A stretch of DNA of 64,000 nt from Pseudescherichia sp031979925 (GTDB lineage Bacteria; Pseudomonadota; Gammaproteobacteria; Enterobacterales; Enterobacteriaceae), in contig NZ_DALZFB010000004.1 in NCBI RefSeq assembly GCF_031979925.1, positions 1-64,000 of the forward strand, given 5' to 3'. The translations under genes were made by a program, and so were the position numbers. Below are positions 1 through 8,316 of this stretch, piece by piece (position 1 is the stretch's first letter; each line of letters starts with the position of its first letter). A model generated the notes under the pieces. The model ran no database searches. It was not told the origin of the DNA and saw nothing but the letters and a program-made list of their open reading frames with translations.

Positions 1-30
1 CCGGCTTATTCGCCGTTGTTCCGTGTCAGT

Positions 31-66
31 GGTGGCGCATTATAGGGAGTTATTCCGGGCTGACAA
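31..66 (-). promoter_or_regulatory. rrn P1-type promoter, reading out of the window
   Basis: On the minus strand there is a -35 TTGTCA (61-66), a 16-bp spacer and a -10 TATAAT (39-44), followed by a GC-rich discriminator and the start-site context typical of enterobacterial rRNA P1 promoters. The AT-rich stretch at about 67-130 could serve as UP element and Fis region. In E. coli rrnC lies divergent from yieP, so an rrn operon probably begins just left of the window. The 16S gene itself is not included. Confidence 0.85.
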
Positions 67-216
67 GACTTAAATGCAAAAAAGTTTTCAAGCGCACTAT
101 TTTTCATCAACACGTACTAAAAACCATCACAATTGGCTGCATTTGTTGAATTTCGCGCCGATAACGTGTGTCAGGTGGCATACTGAAAGAGATAAATAGA
201 AGAAGGAATATGATAT

Positions 217-921
217 ATGCCGTTAAGCGCTCAGCATTTAGCCGCCCAGAAAAACCTTTCTTATGTACTGGCAGAGAAGCTGGCCCAGCGGATCTTAACT
301 GGGGAATATGCGCCAGGGTCAATTTTACCCGCTGAGATGGAGCTGGGCGATGAGTTTGGCGTAAGCCGAACGGCAGTCAGGGAGGCAGTAAAAACGTTAA
401 CCGCGAAAGGGATGGTACTGCCGCGTCCGCGCATTGGTACCCGCGTTATGCCCAAAGGGAGCTGGAACTTTCTCGATCAGGAGCTGCTCTCATGGTGGAT
501 GACGGACAACAACTTCCATGAGGTGATCGGTCACTTTCTGGTTTTGCGCAGCACCCTGGAGCCTCAGGCCTGCATGCTGGCCGCTCAGCGGGGTAGCGCA
601 GAGCAGAAAGCGCACCTGAATACGCTAATGGAAGAGATGGTACAGTTAAAGCAACATTTTCATCGCGAACGTTGGTTAGACGTAGATACCGCCTGGCACG
701 AACATATCTATGCCATGAGCAGTAATCCCTTCCTTTCGTCGTTTGCCACGCTTTTTCACTCGGTTTATCACACCTACTTCAACTCTATTACCCATAATGA
801 AGTGGTTAAACTTGAAAATCATCAGGCTATTGTGGATGCCATTCAGGATAGCGATGGCGAACGCGCCTTTAACGCATGTCAGGCGTTACTTAATACGCCA
901 CATCCGCAGGAAGCTAAATAA
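217..921 (+). CDS. yieP: GntR/FadR-family transcriptional regulator YieP
   Basis: 234 residues, against about 230 in E. coli. An N-terminal GntR winged helix (about residues 10-80; 'EFGVSRTAVREAVKTL' is the recognition region) is joined to an all-helical FadR-type ligand domain. It starts at an ATG preceded by GAAGGAATATG. It lies 11 bp upstream of hsrA in the same direction, so the two are probably co-transcribed, and it diverges from the rrn promoter to its left. The assignment rests on close protein similarity to E. coli YieP and on position. The effector is not visible from sequence. Confidence 0.93.
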   Translation: MPLSAQHLAAQKNLSYVLAEKLAQRILTGEYAPGSILPAEMELGDEFGVSRTAVREAVKTLTAKGMVLPRPRIGTRVMPKGSWNFLDQELLSWWMTDNNFHEVIGHFLVLRSTLEPQACMLAAQRGSAEQKAHLNTLMEEMVQLKQHFHRERWLDVDTAWHEHIYAMSSNPFLSSFATLFHSVYHTYFNSITHNEVVKLENHQAIVDAIQDSDGERAFNACQALLNTPHPQEAK

Positions 922-932
922 CAGGACGTAGT

Positions 933-2330
933 ATGACAAAGAAGAAAGCGCGCAGCATGGCGGGTTTGCCATGGATTGCGGCGATGGCCTTTTTTATGCA
1001 GGCGCTGGACGCCACTATTCTCAATACCGCGTTACCGGCCATAGCGCAAAGCCTTAACCGCTCACCGCTGGCGATGCAGTCGGCGATTATCAGCTACACC
1101 CTAACCGTCGCTATGTTGATCCCGGTTAGCGGCTGGCTGGCAGACCGTTTCGGCACGCGGCGCATCTTTATGCTGGCGGTTTCGCTATTCACTCTCGGGT
1201 CGCTGGCCTGCGCGCTATCAAATTCGTTAGGGATGCTGGTTGTCTTTCGCGTCGTGCAGGGGATAGGCGGTGCGATGATGATGCCGGTTGCACGCCTTGC
1301 GCTGTTGCGGGCCTATCCGCGCAGTGAATTACTTCCGGTACTCAACTTTGTCACCATGCCCGGTCTGGTAGGACCCATTCTTGGCCCGGTACTCGGTGGG
1401 GTGCTGGTCACCTGGGCCAGCTGGCACTGGATATTCCTGATAAACATTCCTATCGGCATTGCCGGGCTGTTCTACGCGCGTAAATATATGCCTGACTTTA
1501 CGACGCCACGCCGCCGTTTCGACATGGGCGGTTTTCTCCTGTTCGGCGTAAGCCTTGTGCTCTTCTCCATTGGTATTGAGCTGTTTGGTGAAAAACTGGT
1601 GGCCAGCTGGCTGGCACTCACCATTATCTTCAGTAGCGTGGTGCTGTTCTATGCCTACATCCGTCACGCTCGCCGTCATCCCTCGCCGCTGATTGCCCTA
1701 CCAATCTTCAAGACCCGCACCTTCTCGGTTGGCATTGCGGGCAACATCGCCTCACGCCTCGGTACCGGTTGCGTTCCTTTCCTGATGCCGCTGATGCTTC
1801 AGGTCGGCTTCGGCTATACGGCACTTATTGCAGGCTGCATGATTGCGCCTACCGCGATAGGATCGATTCTGGCGAAATCCACTGTTACTCAGGTACTGCG
1901 CTGGTTCGGCTACCGTAAAACGCTGTTCGGCATTACGGTGATTATCGGCGTGATGATTGCGCAGTTTGCGCTTCAGTCGCCGTCGATGGAGATATGGCTG
2001 CTGATCCTGCCGCTCTTTATATTAGGGATGGCGATGTCCACGCAGTTCACGGCCATGAACACCATTACGCTGGCCGACCTGACCGACGAGAACGCTAGCA
2101 GCGGCAACAGCGTCCTGGCCGTCACTCAGCAGCTATCGATCAGCCTTGGGGTCGCGGTCAGCGCGGCGGTGCTGCGGTTTTATGAAGGGTTTGAGAGCGC
2201 CAATACCATTGAGCAGTTCCACTACACCTTTATTACCATGGGCGTGATCACCCTGATCTCAGCCTCCGTCTTCTTGTTGCTCAAACCGAAAGATGGGCGG
2301 AACCTGATTAAGGAGCGACACAAGCCTTAA
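933..2330 (+). CDS. hsrA: MFS multidrug-type exporter HsrA
   Basis: 465 residues, a major facilitator protein of the 14-TM DHA2 (EmrB/QacA-like) type in the inner membrane. The loop signature 'GWLADRFGTRRIF' follows TM2, and 'GIGGAMMMPVARL' and 'GPILGPVLGGVLV' match motifs of drug:H+ antiporters. E. coli HsrA was named for a regulatory effect when overexpressed; its natural substrate is not firmly known. It follows yieP closely. Its stop codon interlocks with that of convergent rbsR in the tetranucleotide TTAA (2327-2330). Confidence 0.93.
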   Translation: MTKKKARSMAGLPWIAAMAFFMQALDATILNTALPAIAQSLNRSPLAMQSAIISYTLTVAMLIPVSGWLADRFGTRRIFMLAVSLFTLGSLACALSNSLGMLVVFRVVQGIGGAMMMPVARLALLRAYPRSELLPVLNFVTMPGLVGPILGPVLGGVLVTWASWHWIFLINIPIGIAGLFYARKYMPDFTTPRRRFDMGGFLLFGVSLVLFSIGIELFGEKLVASWLALTIIFSSVVLFYAYIRHARRHPSPLIALPIFKTRTFSVGIAGNIASRLGTGCVPFLMPLMLQVGFGYTALIAGCMIAPTAIGSILAKSTVTQVLRWFGYRKTLFGITVIIGVMIAQFALQSPSMEIWLLILPLFILGMAMSTQFTAMNTITLADLTDENASSGNSVLAVTQQLSISLGVAVSAAVLRFYEGFESANTIEQFHYTFITMGVITLISASVFLLLKPKDGRNLIKERHKP

Positions 2331-3319
2331 GCGGAGCCGCGCGTCATCAGCACCGGTGTCAGCTGTAGCCGCTGCTGAGAGAGGGTCGGATCGGCAATGC
2401 GATGAGTCAGAACATCGATCGCCAGCTCACCCAGTTCATCCTTAGGCTGATGGACGGTGGTGAGCGGCGGCGTCATGTAGCGTGCCAGCTCAATATCGTC
2501 GTAGCCGATGATAGCCATATCGTCCGGAACCTTAAGTCCCGCCTGATACAACGCCTGATAAGCGCCAACGGCCATCGCATCGTTACCAATAAATACCGCC
2601 TGAGGTCGCTCCTGCCGCGCCAGCAGAGTCTGCATAGCCGCAACGCCGCTGCCAAACTCAAAGTCACCGATAATCTCGTCGCCTTCACGCACCGGCAGGC
2701 CCGCTCGGGCCATCGCTGCCCGATACCCCTCCAGCCGCAGCCGCGCAGGGGTTTTATCCAGCGGCCCGGTAATGCAGGCGATACGGGTAAAGCCTTTATC
2801 AATCAGATACTGGGTCGCCATATCGCCGCCCAGCAGCGAGTTGTCCTGAATGATATCGATATCGCCCTCAAAGGGGGCCCAGTCCATCATCACGGTGGGA
2901 ATAGAGGGGTAGCGCTGAATAATCTCTCGCGAAAGCTGATGCGTCTCGGTACAGAGCACCAGCAGCCCGTCGACGCGTTTTTGCATCAGCGTCTCCAGGT
3001 TGCGGTTCATCCGTTCTTCATCGCCTTCGGTATTGCAGAGCACCAGACTGTAGCCACGTTCGAAGCAGCTGCGTTCTACGCCGCGCACCAGTTCAGAGAA
3101 GAAGGGGTTGGAGCTGGCGGTGATCAGCATCCCGATGGTGCGCGTCTGCTTGAGCTTGAGGCTGCGCGCCAGCGCCGAAGGAGCGTAGTTAAGGCTTTTG
3201 ATCGCCTCTTCCACCTTTTCCCGAATCGCATCGCTGACAAAGCGATCGTTATTAATGACGTGCGAAACCGTCGAGGTGGAAACACCCGCCAGGCGGGCAA
3301 CGTCCTTCATGGTGGCCAC
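2327..3319 (-). CDS. rbsR: ribose operon repressor RbsR (LacI family)
   Basis: 330 residues. An N-terminal LacI-type helix-turn-helix ('MKDVARLAGVSTSTVSHVIN') and hinge helix precede a periplasmic-binding-protein-like ribose-sensing core. It is the last gene of rbsDACBKR, three bases after the rbsK stop, so the operon encodes its own repressor. Two operator-like palindromes containing CGAAACGTTTCG lie upstream of rbsD and match the known E. coli RbsR site. Length and sequence agree with the E. coli protein. Confidence 0.96.
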   Translation of the reverse strand: MATMKDVARLAGVSTSTVSHVINNDRFVSDAIREKVEEAIKSLNYAPSALARSLKLKQTRTIGMLITASSNPFFSELVRGVERSCFERGYSLVLCNTEGDEERMNRNLETLMQKRVDGLLVLCTETHQLSREIIQRYPSIPTVMMDWAPFEGDIDIIQDNSLLGGDMATQYLIDKGFTRIACITGPLDKTPARLRLEGYRAAMARAGLPVREGDEIIGDFEFGSGVAAMQTLLARQERPQAVFIGNDAMAVGAYQALYQAGLKVPDDMAIIGYDDIELARYMTPPLTTVHQPKDELGELAIDVLTHRIADPTLSQQRLQLTPVLMTRGSA

Positions 3320-3322
3320 GCT

Positions 3323-4252
3323 TTACCCCTGCTGACTCAAGAAATCGTTGATTTCGTTACGCCATGGCACAGAGGGCTGCGCGCCTTTCCGCGTGACGGC
3401 AATCGCCGCTGCCGCATGGGCAAACACAATGGCCTCATTAAGCGGCTTATCCTCCAGCAGCGCGGTCACCAGTGCGCCGTTAAAGGTATCACCCGCCGCG
3501 ATAGTATCAATGGCGTTAACCTTAAAGCCCGGTACACGGTGACCTTCACCGTTGACGCTGGCCCATACGCCGCGGCTGCCAAGGGTAATAATCACCGTAC
3601 CGATGCCTTTATCGTGCAGCGCGCGCGCCGCCCGCTCTGCATCGCTGTCGCTCTCGACGCGAATGCCCGTTAGCTTTTCCGCTTCGGTTTCATTCGGGGT
3701 GATAATGTCCACCAGCGCCAGCAGCTCGTCAGATAATACACGTGCCGGAGCCGGGTTCAGTACGACAGTGGTATGATTTTCATGGGCAATCTTCGCGGCG
3801 GCCAATACGCTCTCGACCGGCGTCTCCAGCTGCATCAGCAGCGCGTCCGCGTCGGTAATCAGCGCCCGCTGAGCAGCAACCCGCTCCGCAGAGAGCGCGG
3901 CGTTGGCTCCCGCATGAATACCGATCACATTCTCCCCTTCACCGTTGACAAAGATCAGCGCGACGCCGGTAGACTCCTCGTCAACCACGCTCACGGGCGC
4001 AACGTCAACATTATCGTTGACCAGCTGGGCGCGGATCCGCTCCCCGGTATCGTCGCTGCCGGTACAGGCGATAAACGCAATATGCGCCCCGCTGCGCCCG
4101 GCGGCCACTGCCTGGTTGGCGCCTTTACCGCCAAAGGCAACCTGGTAGTGGGTACCGGTTACGGTTTCACCAGGCGTTGGGAAAGCGTCAAGGTTGAGAA
4201 TGTGATCGGCATTGATGCTGCCAAGGACAACGAGCTTACCTGCTGTTTTCAT
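3323..4252 (-). CDS. rbsK: ribokinase
   Basis: 309 residues, PfkB-family sugar kinase. It phosphorylates D-ribose to ribose 5-phosphate with ATP in the cytoplasm. Visible motifs are the N-terminal substrate signature 'GGKGANQAVAAGRSG' (about residues 42-56) and the C-terminal 'DTIAAGDTFNGAL' with the catalytic Asp of the anion hole. It is separated from rbsB by a 57-bp spacer containing a stable hairpin, which probably lowers kinase expression relative to the binding protein. Confidence 0.97.
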   Translation of the reverse strand: MKTAGKLVVLGSINADHILNLDAFPTPGETVTGTHYQVAFGGKGANQAVAAGRSGAHIAFIACTGSDDTGERIRAQLVNDNVDVAPVSVVDEESTGVALIFVNGEGENVIGIHAGANAALSAERVAAQRALITDADALLMQLETPVESVLAAAKIAHENHTTVVLNPAPARVLSDELLALVDIITPNETEAEKLTGIRVESDSDAERAARALHDKGIGTVIITLGSRGVWASVNGEGHRVPGFKVNAIDTIAAGDTFNGALVTALLEDKPLNEAIVFAHAAAAIAVTRKGAQPSVPWRNEINDFLSQQG

Positions 4253-4274
4253 GGTGGGATCATCCTGTAAGGTA

Positions 4275-4292
4275 CGCCACCCTCTGGTGGCG
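4275..4292 (-). terminator. intercistronic hairpin between rbsB and rbsK
   Basis: The 7-bp perfect stem CGCCACC/GGTGGCG has a 4-base loop and no T-tract on the minus strand. Such hairpins downstream of periplasmic binding-protein genes commonly protect the upstream mRNA 3' end. An attenuating or stabilising role here is inferred. Confidence 0.6.
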
Positions 4293-4309
4293 TAGGCCTT
4301 AAAACGTAC

Positions 4310-5200
4310 TTACTGTTTAATAACCAGCTTCAGGTCAACCGGGTATTTTGCCTGAACCTTTTCGCCTTTCAGTACCTTATCGGCAGTTTCAACGCCTTTC
4401 GCACCGATCTGCTCCGGCAGCTGAGCGATGGTCGCCGCCAGTTTGCCGTCGTTTACCGCTTTCTCACCGTCCGGCGTGCCGTCGAAGCCCACCACCATCA
4501 CGTCGGATTTACCCGCCGTCTGCAGCGCGCGCAGCGCACCCAGCGCCATCTCATCGTTCTGGGCAAATACGGCCTGCACATCAGGATGCGCGGTCAGCAG
4601 GTTCTGCATCACGTTCAGACCCTTAGTGCGGTCGAAATCAGCTGGCTGGCTGGCCAGCACGTTGAACTTATGCGCTGCCACGGCTTGCTGGAAACCCTCG
4701 CCGCGTTCGCGAGCGGCAGAGGTGCCTGCAATGCCCTGCAGTTCAATAACCTTCGCGCTTTCACCCGTTTTCTTCGCGATATAATCGCCAGCGATTTTGC
4801 CGCCCAGCACGTTATCAGACGCGATATGACTCACGACTTCACCTTTGGCCGCCACGCGGTCCAGGGTGATCACCGGGATTTTAGCCTGGTTCGCCATCTT
4901 CACGGCGTTACCGACTGCATCAGAATCGGTCGGGTTAATCAGCAGGATTTTCGTGCCGCGTACGGTCAGGTCCTGCACGTTAGCCAGCTCTTTTGCCGGG
5001 TTGTTCTGAGAATCCAGCACCACCAGGTTATAGCCCAGCTTATCGGCTTCTTTCTGTGCGCCATCCTTCAGCGAAACAAAAAATGGGTTGTTCAGAGTAG
5101 AGATCACCAGCGCAATGGTGTCTTTCGCCATCGCATTCGCGCTCACGGTTGCACTCAGTGCGACAGCAGAGACCAGAGTAGCCAGTTTTTTCATGTTCAT
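4310..5200 (-). CDS. rbsB: ribose ABC transporter periplasmic binding protein
   Basis: 296 residues with a cleavable signal peptide (basic 'MNMKK', hydrophobic core, cleavage after 'NAMA' near residue 25). The mature protein is the two-lobed sugar-binding fold and is nearly identical to E. coli RbsB, including the 'NNPFF' and 'GTSAARERGEGF' segments that line the sugar site in that family. It delivers ribose to RbsA-RbsC and, in relatives, to the Trg chemoreceptor. It lies 26 bp downstream of rbsC. Confidence 0.98.
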   Translation of the reverse strand: MNMKKLATLVSAVALSATVSANAMAKDTIALVISTLNNPFFVSLKDGAQKEADKLGYNLVVLDSQNNPAKELANVQDLTVRGTKILLINPTDSDAVGNAVKMANQAKIPVITLDRVAAKGEVVSHIASDNVLGGKIAGDYIAKKTGESAKVIELQGIAGTSAARERGEGFQQAVAAHKFNVLASQPADFDRTKGLNVMQNLLTAHPDVQAVFAQNDEMALGALRALQTAGKSDVMVVGFDGTPDGEKAVNDGKLAATIAQLPEQIGAKGVETADKVLKGEKVQAKYPVDLKLVIKQ

Positions 5201-5226
5201 AATCAGATGTCCTGTAATGTCATTTA

Positions 5227-6192
5227 TTACTGCTTTTTGTTGTCTACCAGCACCGCCAGCAAAATCACCACTGCCTTAACGATCATCTGGTAATAGGAGG
5301 AAACACCCAGCAAGTTCAGTCCGTTGTTAAGGAAACCAAGGATTAGCGCACCGATCAGCGTACCCACAATGCGGCCTTTACCACCCGCGAGGCTGGTCCC
5401 GCCTAAAACGACCGCCGCGATGGCATCCAGCTCATAGCCGGTACCGGCCGTGGGTTGTGCAGAGGAGAGGCGCGCCACTTCAATGATGCCTGCCAGCGAC
5501 GCCAGCAGGCCACTCAGGGAATAGACGATAATTTTGACTTTGTTGACGCTGATGCCGGAGAGGCGCGTGGCCGCTTCGTTACCGCCCAGGGCATAGATAT
5601 AGCGGCCCAGACGGGTATGGTGCAGCATATACCACGCGGCCAGGAAGACGATGCCCATGATCCACACCGGCGTCGGGATACCCAGCGGGCGGCCAATACC
5701 AAACCAGCCAAAGAGATCGGCGTTATCGGTAAAGCCGGTATTTACCGGGCTGCCGTTGGTATAGACCATAGTCACACCGCGCAGCAGCAGCATCATCACC
5801 AGCGTGGCAATAAACGCCTGCACCCGGCCTTTCGCGACAATCACCCCGGTCATCGCCCCTACCGCAGCCCCCAGCGCCAGCGCGGCCGCAATGGCCACCA
5901 GGGCGTTAACTTCCATACCGACAATCGAGGCTGCCACCGCGCCGGTCAGCGCCAGCAGCGAGCCCACGGAGAGATCGATCCCCGAAGTCAGGATCACCAG
6001 CGTCATCCCCACTGCCATAATGGCATTCACCGAGGTCTGCTGCAGGATGTTGAACAGGTTATTAATGGTAAAGAAGTTAGGACTCATCGTAGAAACAATC
6101 GCAATCAGCACCAGCAGGGCAATCAGCGATTTCTGTTCCATCAGCCACGCCTTATTAAAGTAGCGGCGGGGGATAACGGTCTGGGTACTCAT
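5227..6192 (-). CDS. rbsC: ribose ABC transporter permease
   Basis: 321 residues, a polytopic inner-membrane protein of the BPD_transp_2 family with about 8-10 hydrophobic segments. It forms the dimeric ribose channel energised by RbsA. The conserved 'SGIDLSVGSLLALTGAVAAS' region is typical of sugar ABC permeases. The start ATG overlaps the rbsA stop (ATGA), indicating translational coupling. Confidence 0.97.
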   Translation of the reverse strand: MSTQTVIPRRYFNKAWLMEQKSLIALLVLIAIVSTMSPNFFTINNLFNILQQTSVNAIMAVGMTLVILTSGIDLSVGSLLALTGAVAASIVGMEVNALVAIAAALALGAAVGAMTGVIVAKGRVQAFIATLVMMLLLRGVTMVYTNGSPVNTGFTDNADLFGWFGIGRPLGIPTPVWIMGIVFLAAWYMLHHTRLGRYIYALGGNEAATRLSGISVNKVKIIVYSLSGLLASLAGIIEVARLSSAQPTAGTGYELDAIAAVVLGGTSLAGGKGRIVGTLIGALILGFLNNGLNLLGVSSYYQMIVKAVVILLAVLVDNKKQ

Positions 6193-7703
6193 ATCGTTGA
6201 CTCCTGGGTCTCGCGATTTAGCTTGCCGACGGCGGCGGCCATCAGCACTTCCTGGGTTGCCTGCTCACGGGTGAACTCGCCACCCAAATGTCCTTCATGC
6301 ATCACTATGATGCGATCGCTCATGCCAAGCACCTCTGGCATTTCTGACGACACCAGAATGATGCTCAGCCCATCCGCTTTAAACTGGTTGATGAGCTGAT
6401 AGATCTCTTTTTTGGCACCGACGTCCACGCCGCGCGTGGGTTCGTCGAGGATGAGTACTTTCGGGCGCGTCATCAGTCCCCGGGCAATGGCGATTTTTTG
6501 CTGATTGCCGCCGGAGAGCAGGCCGATGGGCTGCTCCATAGAGGGCGTTTTGACATTAAACAGGCGGATAAAGTCGCTCACCGCCTGCTGCTCATCGCTA
6601 TGCTTCAGGCTGCCGCCGCTACGGCTAAAGTAGCGCAGCGCGGTCAGGGACATGTTCTCTTTCACCGACATGCCCAGCACTAAACCATCGCGCTTACGAT
6701 CCTCTGAGATGTAGACGATACCGTTGGCCAGGCCATCCTGCGGCGAACGGGTCACTACTTCACGGCCGTCGAGGGTAACGGTGCCGCCGGTACGCGACAG
6801 CGCACCGTACAGCACCTTCATCAGTTCGGTACGCCCTGCGCCCATCAGTCCGGCAACGCCAAGAATTTCGCCCTGGCGCAGGGTAAAGGAGACATCGTTC
6901 ACCCCTGGGCCGCACAGGCTGTCGACCTTCAGACGAACCTCGCCCGGTGCTTTATCAAGGTGCGGATACTGATCTTCCAGCTTGCGTCCCACCATCATCT
7001 CAATCAGCGTATCTTCAGTGAGCGAGCTAACCTCACGCTCGGCGATAAACTGCCCGTCACGGAAGACGGTCACGTCATCGCAGATCTCGAAGATCTCTTT
7101 CATGCGGTGGGAGATGTAGACAATGCCGCGCCCCTGGGATTTCAGCTCGCGGATCACGCGGAACAGGGAGTCAGTTTCGGTATCGGTGAGGGCATCGGTC
7201 GGCTCATCCATGACGATGACCTTCGACTCAAAGCTCAGCACCTTGGCAATCTCGACCATCTGCTGGTCGCCAATGGAGAGATCCCCCACCAGCCTGTCGC
7301 CCTTGAAGCGCAGGTTCAGTTTCGCCAGCAGAATGTCCGCTTCGGCATACATCTTTTTCCAGTCGATTTTGCCAAAGCGGTTAACAAATTCACGGCCTAA
7401 AAAGATGTTTTCGGCGATAGTCAGCTGCGGGATCAGGTTCAGCTCCTGATGGATAATGCCGATCCCCGCCTCCTGCGACGATTTTGGTCCGTTAAAGGTT
7501 GTCTCCTGGCCCAGCCACAGCAGCGAACCGGCATCACGCGCATAGATACCGGTCAATACTTTCATCATGGTGGATTTGCCCGCGCCGTTCTCGCCCACCA
7601 GCGCCATTACGCGGCCTGGATAGACGTTGAGCGCGGCGCCGGAGAGGGCTTTTACGCCGGGGAACGCTTTGTCGATTCCCTTAAGCTGAAGTAGTGCGTC
7701 CAT
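6189..7703 (-). CDS. rbsA: ribose ABC transporter ATP-binding protein
   Basis: 504 residues from the ATG at 7703, chosen because it begins the conserved 'ALLQLKGIDKAFPGVKAL' segment and gives the E. coli length of about 501; the open frame extends further upstream inside rbsD. It has two fused ABC domains. The first has Walker A 'GENGAGKST' and signature 'LSIGDQQ'; the second has the degenerate Walker A 'GLMGAGRTE' and signature 'LSGGNQQK', as usual in sugar ABC ATPases. It energises RbsC and lies 7 bp after rbsD. Confidence 0.97.
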   Translation of the reverse strand: MDALLQLKGIDKAFPGVKALSGAALNVYPGRVMALVGENGAGKSTMMKVLTGIYARDAGSLLWLGQETTFNGPKSSQEAGIGIIHQELNLIPQLTIAENIFLGREFVNRFGKIDWKKMYAEADILLAKLNLRFKGDRLVGDLSIGDQQMVEIAKVLSFESKVIVMDEPTDALTDTETDSLFRVIRELKSQGRGIVYISHRMKEIFEICDDVTVFRDGQFIAEREVSSLTEDTLIEMMVGRKLEDQYPHLDKAPGEVRLKVDSLCGPGVNDVSFTLRQGEILGVAGLMGAGRTELMKVLYGALSRTGGTVTLDGREVVTRSPQDGLANGIVYISEDRKRDGLVLGMSVKENMSLTALRYFSRSGGSLKHSDEQQAVSDFIRLFNVKTPSMEQPIGLLSGGNQQKIAIARGLMTRPKVLILDEPTRGVDVGAKKEIYQLINQFKADGLSIILVSSEMPEVLGMSDRIIVMHEGHLGGEFTREQATQEVLMAAAVGKLNRETQESTI

Positions 7704-7710
7704 GATGGCC

Positions 7711-8130
7711 TCAGAAGGTGACGCCAGCACAGAGAATGATATTCGCATACGGGGAGCACTCCCCGCTGCGAATAACCGCCTGGCTTGCTGCGGTATGTTG
7801 TTTAAACTCTTCGTGCGTGGTGTAGCGCACTTCGATGGTATTTCCCTGGTGCTGTTGCAGCTGCTCAATATGGTTGAGCAACGCTTCGTGGAGCTGCGGA
7901 TTATGCTGTTTGATTTCCGTCGCGAGAATGGCTGCCTCAACCTGCATCTCGGTGGTGACCACCTCAAGTACCTGCATAAACGAAGGTACGCCCTGGGTTA
8001 ATGCCATATCGATGCGTTGCGTGCTGTGGGGAACCGGCAGTCCGGCGTCACATACCACGAGCGTATCGGTATGCCCAAGACGGGAGATAACCGATGAGAT
8101 TTCAGAGTTCAGTACAGATCCTTTCTTCAT
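7711..8130 (-). CDS. rbsD: D-ribose pyranase
   Basis: 139 residues from the ATG at 8130 ('MKKGSVLNSEISSVISRLGH'), matching E. coli RbsD in length. It interconverts beta-pyran and beta-furan forms of ribose so that ribokinase receives the furanose. 'DAGLPVP' and the C-terminal 'RSGECSPYANIILCAGVTF' are the conserved family segments. It is the first gene of the operon, with an RbsR-type palindrome centred 24 bp upstream of its start. Confidence 0.97.
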   Translation of the reverse strand: MKKGSVLNSEISSVISRLGHTDTLVVCDAGLPVPHSTQRIDMALTQGVPSFMQVLEVVTTEMQVEAAILATEIKQHNPQLHEALLNHIEQLQQHQGNTIEVRYTTHEEFKQHTAASQAVIRSGECSPYANIILCAGVTF

Positions 8131-8146
8131 TTTTTCTGGCTCCACT

Positions 8147-8162
8147 AGCGAAACGTTTCGCT
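8147..8162 (-). promoter_or_regulatory. RbsR-type operator O1
   Basis: This is the perfect 16-bp palindrome AGCGAAACGTTTCGCT, matching the core of the E. coli rbs operator. It sits between the likely rbs promoter and the rbsD start. Confidence 0.88.
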
Positions 8163-8227
8163 GAGGGCAGTGTATGCCGGATAGCGTTCATTTAACCATC
8201 ACCACGTTAAAGAACTGTGATCGATAT

Positions 8228-8239
8228 CGAAACGTTTCG
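8228..8239 (-). promoter_or_regulatory. second RbsR-type operator O2
   Basis: This is a second perfect CGAAACGTTTCG palindrome, centred 79 bp upstream of the first, on the far side of the presumed rbs promoter. LacI-family repressors often bind such pairs. Whether RbsR does so here is inferred. Confidence 0.7.
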
Positions 8240-8275
8240 CTAACGGAAATTAAAATGCAAATGTCGATGAAAAGA

Positions 8276-8308
8276 GTAGGCCGGGTAAGCGAAGCGCCAC
8301 CCGGCATT
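8276..8308. repeat. REP-type palindromic repeat
   Basis: The hairpin pattern GTAGGCCGGGTAAGC...GCGCCACCCGGCAT, typical of enterobacterial REP elements, lies just downstream of kup (minus strand). Confidence 0.8.
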
Positions 8309-8316
8309 TGGCAGGT

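Noticed and set aside
2402..3673. 423-codon open frame antisense to rbsR/rbsK
   Set aside because: Composition and lack of domains mark it as a mirror frame of two certain genes.
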